Source: JAWVFM01 sp963771655 (GTDB taxonomy: Bacteria > Actinomycetota > Thermoleophilia > Solirubrobacterales > 70-9). Taken from it: 64,000 nucleotides of DNA. The stretch lies in contig CAVYUG010000001.1 of the NCBI GenBank assembly GCA_963771655.1, forward strand, positions 372,001 to 436,000. The letters are read 5' to 3'. The notes under the pieces are model-generated. The model had not been told where the DNA came from. It made no database searches and saw only the letters and a list, made by a program, of their open reading frames with translations. The position numbers and the translations under genes are program-made. The stretch's first letter is position 1; each line of letters opens with the position of its first letter. Positions 32,646 to 41,954 of the stretch are shown in pieces.

Positions 32646-33212
32646 CTAGCCCTCCTCGTCCTTCTTCGCCGCGGGCTTGCGAGCAGGGGCCTTCTTCGCG
32701 GCCGCCTTCTTCGAGGCCGCCTTCTTCGCGGGAGGCTTCCTCGCTGCGGCGGTCTTCGCGGCGGGCTTCTTGGCAGCCGGCTTCTTCGCCGCCGGCTTCC
32801 GCGCCGGGGCCTTCGCCTCGGGTGCGGACTTCGCCTCGGCGGCCTCGGCCTTCGACTCTTCGGCCTTCGACTTCGCCGCCGGCTTCCGGCTCAGCATCTT
32901 CACGCTCTTCACCTCGAGCTTCGTGAGCTCCGAGCGGTGCCCGGCGCGGCGCCGGTAGCCCTTCTTCGCCCGGTACTTGAAGACGCGGATCTTCTCGCCC
33001 CGCACGTGCTCGGCCACCACCGCCTCGACCTTCACCTTCTCGAGCTCGTCCGGCTTCACGACGACCTCGTCCTTGGTCCCGCGGAAGAGCACCGGCCGAA
33101 GGGCGACCTTTGCGCCCTCGTCGCCGCTCACGCGGTCCACGAGCAGCGTCGCGCCCTCGGTCGCCCGGTACTGCTTGCCGCCGCTCTCGACTATCGCGTA
33201 GGTCTCTGCCAT
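32646..33212 (-). CDS. rplU: 50S ribosomal protein L21 with long Lys/Ala-rich tail
   Basis: L21 (bL21) is a 50S core protein. The first ~105 residues are normal: TYAIVESGGKQYRATEGATL, GTKDEVVVKPDELEKVKVEA, then KIRVFKYRAKKGYRRRAGHR. The usual protein ends near here. This one has about 80 extra residues of histone-H1-like repeats (ARKPAAKKPAAKKPAAK, PPAKKAASKKAAAKKAPA) and an acidic end (KKDEEG). The tail is encoded by degenerate GCC/AAG repeats, not by a separate gene. It lies between rng and rpmA. Confidence 0.93.
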   Translation of the reverse strand: MAETYAIVESGGKQYRATEGATLLVDRVSGDEGAKVALRPVLFRGTKDEVVVKPDELEKVKVEAVVAEHVRGEKIRVFKYRAKKGYRRRAGHRSELTKLEVKSVKMLSRKPAAKSKAEESKAEAAEAKSAPEAKAPARKPAAKKPAAKKPAAKTAAARKPPAKKAASKKAAAKKAPARKPAAKKDEEG

Positions 33213-33216
33213 CGGT

Positions 33217-35031
33217 CTATTCGTCGCTCACGCCCGAACGGCGCCGACCGCCCCTTCGGCCGCGGCGCCGTCCAGAAGCAGGCGATTCTACTTGCTCGCC
33301 ATCGGCCGGCCCAGCACCGTTTTCGTCCAGCAGGGTGGCGCTCGCCGACGCCCGGCCGACGCTCTCGATGCGAACCATCCGGCGCTCGCCCACGTGCGGC
33401 CCGCCACCGCCGACGCTCACGATGTAGGAGTCGACGCGAGCGACCGCGTCGTCGGGGTCGTACATGTGAGGCTCCTCGATCTTCACGAGGACCTCCTCGC
33501 CCACCTTGAACGGCAGCGCCTGCTCCTCGATCTCGGCACGCGTGCCCTCGGCGGCGACGTCGTAGGTCTCGATCGGCAGCGCGTCACCCCCCTCGAAGTG
33601 GAAGTGCTTGCCGGACGTCTTCTCGAACTCCGCCAGCCCGCTGCCGTCGTCGATCAGGTTCGCCACGACCTTCGGGTTCGCGCGAATGAGGAACGCCTCG
33701 GGCTGCGGCCGCTCGGCGACGAGGTCCCGCAGCCGTCGGAGGATCTCGATCGCGACGGTCTCCTCCGATGCGACGACGCCGTCTCCGTTGCACGTGGGAC
33801 ATGGCTTCGTGAGGATCTCGCGCACGCCCTCGGTCACGTTCTGCCGCGTCATCTCGACCAGCCCGAGGGGCGAGACCTCCATCACGTAGGTCTTCGTCTT
33901 GTCCTCGTCCAGGGCCTTGCGAAGCGTCTTCAGCACCTGGTCACGGTTGCGAGCCCGCGCCATGTCGATGAAGTCGATGACGATGATGCCCCCGATGTCG
34001 CGCAGGCGGAGCTGTCGGACCACCTCCTCGGCGGCCTCCACGTTCACCTTGGTGATCGTGTCCTCGAGACGGCCCTTGCCGCGCCCCGTGAAGCTGCCGG
34101 TGTTGATGTCGATCACCGTCAGCGCCTCGGCGTAGTCCACGACCAGATAGCCGCCGGAGGGCAGGTCGATGCGCCGACCGAGCGTCGAGCGGAACGCCTC
34201 GTCGGCGCCGTAGCGCTCCAGCAACGGCTCGGGGTCGTTGTAGAGCTCCACCGCGTCGACCAGTTCCGGCGCCGTCCGCTGGAAGAAGCTCGTCACGCGC
34301 TGGTGCTGCTTCGCGTCGTCGATGATCGCCCCGTCGAACTCCTTGCTGAGGACGTCGCGCAGGACCCGGATCGAGAGGTCGGCCTCCTGGAACACAAGGG
34401 CCGGCGGCTTGACGTCCTCGGCCCGGCGCTCGAGCACCTCGTGGAGCTTGTGGAGGTAGTCGAGGTCGCGCTCGAAGTCCTCCTTGCTCGCCCCCTCGGC
34501 CGCGGTGCGGACGATGACGCCCCCGGGCCCCTTGTGGATCTTGTGCAGGAGCTTTCGCTGCCGGTCGCGCTCGTTGTCCGGCAATCGCCGGCTCGCGCCA
34601 ACCCCGGCGCCCGTCGGCATGTAGACGAGGTAGCGGCCGGCGATCGAGAGCTGCATCGAGAGGCGGGCGCCCTTCGTCTTCAGCGGGTCCTTGACGACCT
34701 GGACGAGCACCTCCTGCTTCGGCTTGATCAGCTCGGAGATGCTGCGGCCCTTGCCGTGGCCGCGCCGGGGAACCTGTTTGCCGTCGGGGGTGACGATCTC
34801 GTCGACGTGCAGGAACCCGTTGCGTTCGAGCCCGATGTCGACGAACGCCGCCTCCATTCCCGGGAGGACGTTGTCGACCACTCCCTTGTAGATGTTGCCG
34901 ACGATCGAGCGCGCTCCGCGGCGCTCCACGTACAGCTCGGCGACGTCGAAGTCGTCGCCCTTCTTCTTCGCTTCGAGCACGGCAACGCGGGTTTCCCCGG
35001 CATCGACCGAGACCAGAATTCGCTTTCTCAA
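33217..35031 (-). CDS. rng: Ribonuclease E/G family endoribonuclease
   Basis: The 604-residue product contains an S1 domain near the N-terminus (IVGNIYKGVVDNVLPGMEAAFVDIGLERNG, cited by VDNVLPGMEAAFVDIGLERN), then the RNase H-like and catalytic domain. Catalytic acidic residues lie in LTVIDINTGSFTG and GGIIVIDFID; the zinc-link is CPTCNGDG. RNase E/G processes rRNA and mRNA. It is longer than E. coli RNase G (489) because of N- and C-terminal additions, including an Arg-rich end (GRRRGRRGGRR). The rng-rplU-rpmA order is conserved in bacteria. Confidence 0.94.
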   Translation of the reverse strand: MRKRILVSVDAGETRVAVLEAKKKGDDFDVAELYVERRGARSIVGNIYKGVVDNVLPGMEAAFVDIGLERNGFLHVDEIVTPDGKQVPRRGHGKGRSISELIKPKQEVLVQVVKDPLKTKGARLSMQLSIAGRYLVYMPTGAGVGASRRLPDNERDRQRKLLHKIHKGPGGVIVRTAAEGASKEDFERDLDYLHKLHEVLERRAEDVKPPALVFQEADLSIRVLRDVLSKEFDGAIIDDAKQHQRVTSFFQRTAPELVDAVELYNDPEPLLERYGADEAFRSTLGRRIDLPSGGYLVVDYAEALTVIDINTGSFTGRGKGRLEDTITKVNVEAAEEVVRQLRLRDIGGIIVIDFIDMARARNRDQVLKTLRKALDEDKTKTYVMEVSPLGLVEMTRQNVTEGVREILTKPCPTCNGDGVVASEETVAIEILRRLRDLVAERPQPEAFLIRANPKVVANLIDDGSGLAEFEKTSGKHFHFEGGDALPIETYDVAAEGTRAEIEEQALPFKVGEEVLVKIEEPHMYDPDDAVARVDSYIVSVGGGGPHVGERRMVRIESVGRASASATLLDENGAGPADGEQVESPASGRRRGRRGGRRRSGVSDE

Positions 35032-35072
35032 ATGCTCACCTCACAAGAGCTTCGGCGCGCGCCCGGTGGCTC

Positions 35073-36278
35073 CTAGCCGTAGCCGGACGCGGCAGCCCCG
35101 CTCTTGGAGGTGAGCCGCGCTTGCACGTAGACGCTCTGAAGGAGGCCGATCGCCATCAGGGTGACGACGACCGAGGATCCTCCGAAGCTCATCAGCGGCA
35201 ACGGGATGCCGGTGATAGGCATGATCCCGATGGTGATGCCGACGTTGACGAATACGTGGAACATCAGCATCGCGGCGATTCCGCCGGCGATCATGCTCCC
35301 GTACAAGTTCTTCGAAAGCGTCGTGATGCGCAGCGCCCTCCATATCAGCAGGGCGTAGAGGGACAGTACGAACGCGGCCCCCACGAACCCGAAGCGCTCT
35401 CCAACCACGGCGAAAATGAAGTCCGTGTTGCGCTCGGGTAGGAACCCGTTCTCTGCTTGCGTCGCCTGCCCGCCTCGGCCGGTCTTCCCCCCCGATCCGA
35501 CCGCGATCAGCGATTGGTTGATCTGGTAGCTGGAGGATCTCGGGTCTTTGCTCGGGTTGAGGAAGGACGTCAACCGGCTCTGCTGGTAGCCCTGCAGGAC
35601 CGGATGGCCAACGAGCGGCGCTATTACGAGGACCAGGGTAGCGGCAGCCACCACCAGCCCGCCCAGGAACGCGAAATGGGTCCACTTCACCCCGGCGATG
35701 AAGAGCACGGCAAGCGTGATCACCGCGTACACGGCGCCGGTGCCGAGGTCGGGCTGCACGAAGACGAGCGCGGCCGGCGCGAGCCCCATCAACAGCAGGC
35801 GCGCGGTCCGCGCGCGCTCGCCGATGTGGCGGCTGCGGTCGATCGCAAAGCCGGCGAGGGCGCAGATGAGGAGGAGCTTCCCGAGCTCTGACGGCTGGAA
35901 GGTGAAGAACGGGAGCGTGATCCACCGCCTCGAGCCACGGCTCGCCTCGCCGAGGACGAGGACCGCGAGGATGCTGGTGATCATCGCCGTGTAGAGGCCC
36001 ACGCGAAGCTCGCGCAGCCGCGAGTAGTCGACCCGGGCGATCGCGAGCATCAGCCCGATCCCGATGCCGGCGTAGATCGCCTGGCGCAGCACGTAGTACA
36101 GCGGGTCCCCGGCCACGTCGTTCCCCGTCGTGACCTTGAGCGTGTAGAGGCTGCACACCACGAGCCCGACCGCCCCGAGCACGAGGATCGGGTCGAGCGA
36201 GAGCAGCCCGATGCGCTCGAAGGGGCTCGGGCGCTCGCGGGAGCGGGCGAAACGGCGGGGAAGGGTCTCGGCTTCCAT
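35073..36278 (-). CDS. rodA: RodA peptidoglycan polymerase (SEDS family)
   Basis: RodA is the SEDS glycosyltransferase of the elongasome. The 401-residue product has about 10 membrane segments. It contains QPSELGKLLLICALAGFAID, LVFVQPDLGTGAVYAVITLA, the extracellular loop with NQSLIAVGSGGKTGRGGQAT, and GFVGAAFVLSLYALLIWRAL. The SEDS-typical ITGIPLPLMSFGGSSVVVTL is near the C-terminus. It is 10 bp after mrdA. Confidence 0.96.
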   Translation of the reverse strand: MEAETLPRRFARSRERPSPFERIGLLSLDPILVLGAVGLVVCSLYTLKVTTGNDVAGDPLYYVLRQAIYAGIGIGLMLAIARVDYSRLRELRVGLYTAMITSILAVLVLGEASRGSRRWITLPFFTFQPSELGKLLLICALAGFAIDRSRHIGERARTARLLLMGLAPAALVFVQPDLGTGAVYAVITLAVLFIAGVKWTHFAFLGGLVVAAATLVLVIAPLVGHPVLQGYQQSRLTSFLNPSKDPRSSSYQINQSLIAVGSGGKTGRGGQATQAENGFLPERNTDFIFAVVGERFGFVGAAFVLSLYALLIWRALRITTLSKNLYGSMIAGGIAAMLMFHVFVNVGITIGIMPITGIPLPLMSFGGSSVVVTLMAIGLLQSVYVQARLTSKSGAAASGYG

Positions 36279-36288
36279 CAGCTCATCG

Positions 36289-38196
36289 CTAGTAGTTGCT
36301 TACTCCCGTCGGCACGGCCCCCGGGGCGATCGTGCCGGACTTGACCTTTCGCCCGTGGGCCTGGAAGAAGGCCGTCAAGATCTTCTGCGCCGCCGGAGCG
36401 GCCGCCTGGACGCCGAACCCGCCCTGCTCGATCGTCACGGCGACGACCACCTGCGGGTTCGGGTACGGGGCGAGGACGACGTACCACGACTGGTCCTGCT
36501 GCCCCACGCGCTGGGCCGTGCCGGTCTTTCCCGCGACCGGGATCGAGTACCCGCCGAAGACCGAGTACGAGGTACCGCCGGGCGACTGTGCGGCGTCGTG
36601 CAACGCACCCAGGATCAGGTTCGCGTAGGACGGCTTCATGCTCACGTGACGCTGCGGCGCCGGGTTGATCTCCTGCACGACGCGGCCGCTCGCGTCGTCG
36701 ACCTCGAGGCCCACGTGCGGCCGGACGAGGTTCCCTCCGTTCGCCAGCGCCGCATAGGCCGTCGACATCTGCAGCGGGTCGGCCTGCAGATCGCCCTGGC
36801 CGACCGCGAGGTTGACGCTGTCGCCGGCGCTCCACGGACGATCGGTCTGGTGCTGCTTGTAGAGGTTGTTGCGCCATGCCGGCGTCGGGACGAGGCCGGG
36901 CAGCTCGCCGGGGATGTCGATCCCCGTCGTGCGACCCAGTCCCAGCGCCTTCATCCAGCGCTGCATCGGGCCGTTCTTCGTGTTCGAGGTGTTGAGCCTG
37001 TTCCCGACGTTGTAGAAGAAGACGTCGTCGGAGATCTTGAGCGCCTCGGGCAGGGTGAGCGTGCAGCCGCAGGAGAAGCCGCCCGCGTTCTGGAGCGTGA
37101 GCGTTCCCTCCTTGAAGCTGCCGCCGTCGAAGATGCCCGTGCTCGGGGTGATCGTGCCGCTCTCGAGCGCCGCGATCGACGTGATCGGCTTCATGGTCGA
37201 TCCCGTCGGGTAGCCCCCCTGAATCGCGCGGTCCGTGAGCGGCGAGTCGGTCGTCTGCGAGGTGAGCGCCTTGTACCTCGCGGGCGAGAGGATCGGGTGC
37301 GTGAAGAAGGACGGGTCGTAGCTCGGCGTGGACCCCATGCCGAGAATCTGGCCGTTGTTCACGTTCATCGCCACGAATGCGCCCGGCAGCCCGAACGACG
37401 TGAGCGCCGTCTGACCGGCCTCCTGGACCTTGTCGTCGATGGTCAGGCGAAGGTTGTCGCCGGGCTGCGGCGGCCGCCTCGAGAGGACGCCACCGGTCGG
37501 CCGGCCCGCGGCGTCGACCTGGGCTCTCGTCTGGCCGTTGATGCCGCGCAGGGCGGAGTCGTACGTGTACTCCACCCCCGCCTGGCCGACCTGGTCCGCC
37601 TGCTTCACGCCCTCGAACTGTGGGTCCTTCAGCTGCTGAGGGCTCACCTCGCGCACGTACCCGAGGATGTGCGCGGCCAGCGTGCCGTGCGGGTAGTCGC
37701 GCACGTAGACGCGGTCGACGCTCACTCCGCGGAACTTCTCCTGGTTCTCGCGCAGGTAGTAGACGAGGTCGTAGGGGACGTCCCGCTTGAGCGTCACCGG
37801 GCTCCCCGGGATCTGCTTCTCCTGGATGTGGATGTCGCGCTGGATCTTGCTGTAGGGCATGTCGGCGGCCTCGCCGAGGCGCTTCAGCTCGAGCTTGCGG
37901 GCCCTCGAGCCGTTCGGCAGCTCCAGGGTGTGGATCTGCAGCGCGAGCGCCGTGCGGTTCTTCACCAGCGTCTGGCCCGTGCGATCGGTGATGTCGCCGC
38001 GCGGAGCCTGGACCGTGACGACACGCACCTGGTTGTTCTGGGCCTCCTTGACGTACTGCCCGCTCGAGAGCACCTGGAGGTACCAGAGCCGGAAGAAGAT
38101 GATCGAGAACATCACCAGGGCGGCCCCGCCGATGATCGCCACGCGGAGGTTGAGCTGGGCCGGCATCGGGCCGCGCCGCCGCTCGTCGCCGAACAT
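36289..38196 (-). CDS. mrdA: Penicillin-binding protein 2 (elongasome transpeptidase)
   Basis: The 635-residue product is a class B PBP. It has an N-terminal membrane anchor (LRVAIIGGAALVMFSIIFF), a pedestal domain (RGDITDRTGQTLVKNR) and the transpeptidase domain. Active-site motifs: GSTMKPITSIAALES (Ser-x-x-Lys), SDDVFFYNVGNRL (SxN-type region) and VAGKTGTAQ (KTG). It crosslinks new peptidoglycan with RodA. ATG 38196 is chosen because GGAGGGAG precedes it; an in-frame start at 38274 would add 26 unrelated residues. Confidence 0.96.
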   Translation of the reverse strand: MFGDERRRGPMPAQLNLRVAIIGGAALVMFSIIFFRLWYLQVLSSGQYVKEAQNNQVRVVTVQAPRGDITDRTGQTLVKNRTALALQIHTLELPNGSRARKLELKRLGEAADMPYSKIQRDIHIQEKQIPGSPVTLKRDVPYDLVYYLRENQEKFRGVSVDRVYVRDYPHGTLAAHILGYVREVSPQQLKDPQFEGVKQADQVGQAGVEYTYDSALRGINGQTRAQVDAAGRPTGGVLSRRPPQPGDNLRLTIDDKVQEAGQTALTSFGLPGAFVAMNVNNGQILGMGSTPSYDPSFFTHPILSPARYKALTSQTTDSPLTDRAIQGGYPTGSTMKPITSIAALESGTITPSTGIFDGGSFKEGTLTLQNAGGFSCGCTLTLPEALKISDDVFFYNVGNRLNTSNTKNGPMQRWMKALGLGRTTGIDIPGELPGLVPTPAWRNNLYKQHQTDRPWSAGDSVNLAVGQGDLQADPLQMSTAYAALANGGNLVRPHVGLEVDDASGRVVQEINPAPQRHVSMKPSYANLILGALHDAAQSPGGTSYSVFGGYSIPVAGKTGTAQRVGQQDQSWYVVLAPYPNPQVVVAVTIEQGGFGVQAAAPAAQKILTAFFQAHGRKVKSGTIAPGAVPTGVSNY

Positions 38197-38400
38197 CAGT
38201 GCTCCCTCCGGTGAGTCCGGTGCCGATATGGCGAGCGACGAGTGAGCACTAGAGGCTCCTCTCGGAGACCGCACCCGCGCGCGCGACGCGACCCCCGCTC
38301 GAACGCCGCCGCGCGCGACGCCACGGCGCTCGCCGCCGGGCCGAGCCGGCGCGGATCGGCGCCCGCCCGGCGGTCGCGCCCTCGTCGACGAGCGCCGGCC

Positions 38401-38886
38401 TCAGGATCCGCCGCACCAGACGGGAAGACGCCGACGAGCGAGGAGGAAGCCCAGAAGACCCTTGATGACGATGTCGCGAAGGATCGAGAGGCTCACGGGC
38501 GTCGAAACGCCGAGCATCAGCTGCAGCGCGGTGAACGCGGCCGCGTATGCGACCGAGAGCGCCCCGACGAGGAGCGGGGGAACCAGCGAGTTGGTGATCT
38601 CGTAGCTCTCGCGATAACGGCCGGCGAAGTAGCCGATCGCGAGCAGCGCGAGCGAGGAGACCCCGAGCGTCTGGAGCAGCGCGCTGTCGAGCACGAGGCC
38701 GGCGGCGAAGCCCGCCACGGCACCGACCACGGCGCCGCCGAGCAGGCCGAGGGTCGCGACGACGACGGGTACGACGTCGGGGATCGAGCCGAAGAAGCTC
38801 AGATAGGAGAAGAAAGAGAGCTGAAGCACGACGGCGCCGAGCAGGATCAGGGCGACTCGCAGCGCGACGCGGCGGGTGACGATCAC
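38401..38886 (-). CDS. mreD: Rod shape-determining protein MreD
   Basis: The 161-residue product is a small membrane protein with five or six helices: VALRVALILLGAVVLQLSFF, DVVPVVVATLGLLGGAVVGA, AVAGFAAGLVLDSALLQTLGVSSLALLAIG (cited by AGFAAGLVLDSALLQTLG) and VAYAAAFTALQLMLG. It matches MreD, which links MreC to RodA/PBP2. GTG 38886 overlaps the mreC stop (GTGA). It is listed from the full open frame although a longer chimeric frame runs upstream in mreC. About 200 bp of GC-rich sequence separate it from mrdA and show no gene. Confidence 0.85.
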   Translation of the reverse strand: MIVTRRVALRVALILLGAVVLQLSFFSYLSFFGSIPDVVPVVVATLGLLGGAVVGAVAGFAAGLVLDSALLQTLGVSSLALLAIGYFAGRYRESYEITNSLVPPLLVGALSVAYAAAFTALQLMLGVSTPVSLSILRDIVIKGLLGFLLARRRLPVWCGGS

Positions 38887-39755
38887 CGGCCCACCCCCGG
38901 CCGCCTGGGCCCACCGGTGAGGACCTGCACGTAGTCCATTCCCCGCAGGTCGGCGAACGCCCGCAGGTTGATCCGCTGATAGGTCTGCTGACCGTCGCGC
39001 GTGGCCTTGGTGATGCGGCCGAGGCGGAGGCCGTAGGGGTACGACGAGGCGATCTTGCCGCTCGACCATCCGGCGGTGACCACGAGGGCGCCCGAATGGA
39101 TCCTCTGGTTGGAGTTGACGAAGTCGAGAAGCAGCGCGCTCGGGTTGCCGGCCTCGGGCTCCACCACCCCGTCCGGGCCGTCCGGCAGCACCTTGGCCGA
39201 GACGGCGCTGGTGTGGTCGGTGATGAGCGTGACCTCCGATGTGCCGCCCGTGGTCGCCGTGACCTTGCCGACGACGCCGTCGCCGGTGACCACCGGGTCG
39301 TTCACCCGGACGCCGTCGCCCGACCCGACGTCGAGCGTGACGCTCGAGTACCAGACGGTCGGCGAGCGGCCGATCACGCGGCCCGTCACCGGCTTGTAGG
39401 GGGCGAGCGGACCGCTCTTGTCGAGCTTCAGGAGGCCGCGAAACTGGCGGTTCTCGCCGAGTGCCATCTGCTTGTTGGTGACCTCCTTGCGAAGCTGGGC
39501 GACCTCCGCCTTGAGCTCGGCGTTCTCGCCTCGCGCCTGGAAGGTCTCGTGGAACCAGTTGACGAGGTCCTGCGCCGGCTTCAGCGCCCGGCTCGCCCCC
39601 TCCTCGACCGGCCCGAGGACGGTGGCGACGCCGTTGCGGATGGTCCCGAACGGTCCGCCGGCGGAGCCCGCGAACGTGCTCGTCAGAAGAACCACCGAGG
39701 CGGCCACCAGCAGCACCAGCACCGCCCGGCGCCGACGTACCTGCTTGCGGTACAT
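38883..39755 (-). CDS. mreC: Rod shape-determining protein MreC
   Basis: The 290-residue product has an N-terminal membrane helix (RAVLVLLVAASVVLLTSTF), a coiled coil (TFQARGENAELKAEVAQLRKEV), and two beta-barrel domains with RVIGRSPTVWYSSVTLDVGS, VVTGDGVVGKVTATTGGTSEV and VVTAGWSSGKIASSYPYGLRLG. MreC scaffolds the elongasome in the periplasm-facing space. It lies 3 bp after mreB and overlaps mreD. Confidence 0.93.
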   Translation of the reverse strand: MYRKQVRRRRAVLVLLVAASVVLLTSTFAGSAGGPFGTIRNGVATVLGPVEEGASRALKPAQDLVNWFHETFQARGENAELKAEVAQLRKEVTNKQMALGENRQFRGLLKLDKSGPLAPYKPVTGRVIGRSPTVWYSSVTLDVGSGDGVRVNDPVVTGDGVVGKVTATTGGTSEVTLITDHTSAVSAKVLPDGPDGVVEPEAGNPSALLLDFVNSNQRIHSGALVVTAGWSSGKIASSYPYGLRLGRITKATRDGQQTYQRINLRAFADLRGMDYVQVLTGGPRRPGVGR

Positions 39756-39758
39756 CGG

Positions 39759-40814
<1,056 letters not shown>

Positions 40815-40949
40815 GGGGTCGCGGTTCGTTCGGGCGCGCGAGGCGCCCAACCGCCGGCAGGCGGCACCGGGCGGCGGGGTCCGCACGCGGGGCGAGCGTA
40901 GCAAAGGCCCAAGCGACCCCAAAGCCGAGGTTGAGGCCTTGCAATCGTT

Positions 40950-40966
40950 CTAAGGGTAAACCTTAG
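40950..40966 (-). other. Inverted repeat between maf and mreB
   Basis: CTAAGG (40950-40955) pairs perfectly with CCTTAG (40961-40966) across 5 nt, ending 2 bp beyond the maf stop. It is AT-rich for this genome. On the minus strand it could be a terminator for the valS-maf transcript or a protein-binding site upstream of mreB. The rest of 40815-40949 shows no gene. Confidence 0.4.
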
Positions 40967-40968
40967 AG

Positions 40969-41544
40969 TTAGTGTTTTGGCGCTATCTCCGGGGCGATCT
41001 CGAAAAGCCGCTGCAACGGTAGCCCGATCACGTTCGAGAGGTCGCCCTCGACCTTCTCGACCAACATCGATCCGAGGCCTTGGACAGCGTACGCGCCGGC
41101 GCGGCCCCGCCACTCCTCCGACGCGACGTAGAGGTCGATGATCGCGGCGGGCAACGAGACGAAGGTCACCTGCGAGGCCTCGAACGCGGCTCGCTCATCG
41201 GTGGCCTTCTGCGTCGGGCGCGGTGCGAGCAGCACAACGCCGCTCAGCACCTCATGGGTTCGCCCGCTCAGGGCACCGAGAAGCCTGCGGGCGTCGTCTG
41301 GAAACTCTGGCTTGCCGAGTAGCCGTCCGTCGAGCACCACGTCGGTATCGACGCCGAGGACGATGCTGCCCTCCCCCGCGCGCGCGGCCACCGCGCGGGC
41401 CTTGCGGCGCGCGTTCTCGACGACGAGCTCGGCGGGCGCGGCGCCGTCGGTGAGCTCGGCGACCTCGGGCACGACAACCTCGAACTCGACGCCCGCCGCC
41501 GCGAGCAGCTCCCGTCGCCGCGGCGACGCGGAGGCGAGTATCAG
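40969..41544 (-). CDS. maf: Maf-like nucleotide pyrophosphatase, CTG start
   Basis: Maf hydrolyses nucleoside triphosphates (dTTP/UTP or modified bases) as house-cleaning. The 191-residue product has the N-terminal motif ILASASPRRRELLAAAG with the conserved S-x-S-P-R-R, the catalytic VLGVDTDVVLDGRLLGKP, and the C-terminal GAYAVQGLGSMLVEKVEGDL. The canonical start GTG 41472 would remove the SASPRR motif. The full motif is reached only from CTG 41544, which overlaps the ndk stop as CTGA, the place where ATGA would normally stand. Confidence 0.9.
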   Translation of the reverse strand: MILASASPRRRELLAAAGVEFEVVVPEVAELTDGAAPAELVVENARRKARAVAARAGEGSIVLGVDTDVVLDGRLLGKPEFPDDARRLLGALSGRTHEVLSGVVLLAPRPTQKATDERAAFEASQVTFVSLPAAIIDLYVASEEWRGRAGAYAVQGLGSMLVEKVEGDLSNVIGLPLQRLFEIAPEIAPKH

Positions 41545-41942
41545 CTGCCGAACCAGGTCTCGATCTCGCGCTCGGCGGACTCGTCGGAGTCGGAGCCGTG
41601 AACGAGGTTGAAGGTGACCTCGACCGCGTAGTCGCCCCGAATCGAGCCGGGCGCGGCCTCGAGGGGATTGGTGGCTCCGATCGCCTGCCGCGCGGCCGTC
41701 ACGGCCTCGGGACCGACGAGGATCGCCGCGACGAGCGGGCCGCGGGTGATGAACTCCACGAGCTCGCCGAAGAACGGCTTTTCCTTGTGCTCGTCGTAGT
41801 GGCGGTTGGCGATCTCCTCATCCGCGTGAACCACCCGTAGGGCGGCGATCTCGAGGCCCTTGCGCTCGAAGCGCGCCAGGATCTCCCCCGTGAGGTGACG
41901 CTCGTAGGCATCGGGCTTGATGAGGATGAGGGTGCGCGACAC
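41541..41942 (-). CDS. ndk: Nucleoside diphosphate kinase
   Basis: The 133-residue product is a compact Ndk that balances NTP pools. It has TLILIKPDAYERHLTGEILA, HYDEHKEKPFFGELVEFI, GATNPLEAAPGSIRGDYAVE and the catalytic His in NLVHGSDSDESAEREI. It follows the zinc-ribbon membrane protein gene by 12 bp and overlaps maf at its stop. Confidence 0.97.
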   Translation of the reverse strand: MSRTLILIKPDAYERHLTGEILARFERKGLEIAALRVVHADEEIANRHYDEHKEKPFFGELVEFITRGPLVAAILVGPEAVTAARQAIGATNPLEAAPGSIRGDYAVEVTFNLVHGSDSDESAEREIETWFGS

Positions 41943-41954
41943 GGTGAGGCGGCG

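Noticed and set aside
32660..32890. Separate H1-like gene in the rplU tail
   Set aside because: The frame is continuous with L21 and has no internal ribosome-binding site.
38249..38914. Minus-strand frame of 221 codons over mreD
   Set aside because: It is a frame shadow; the hydrophobic MreD pattern is in the frame ending at 38401.
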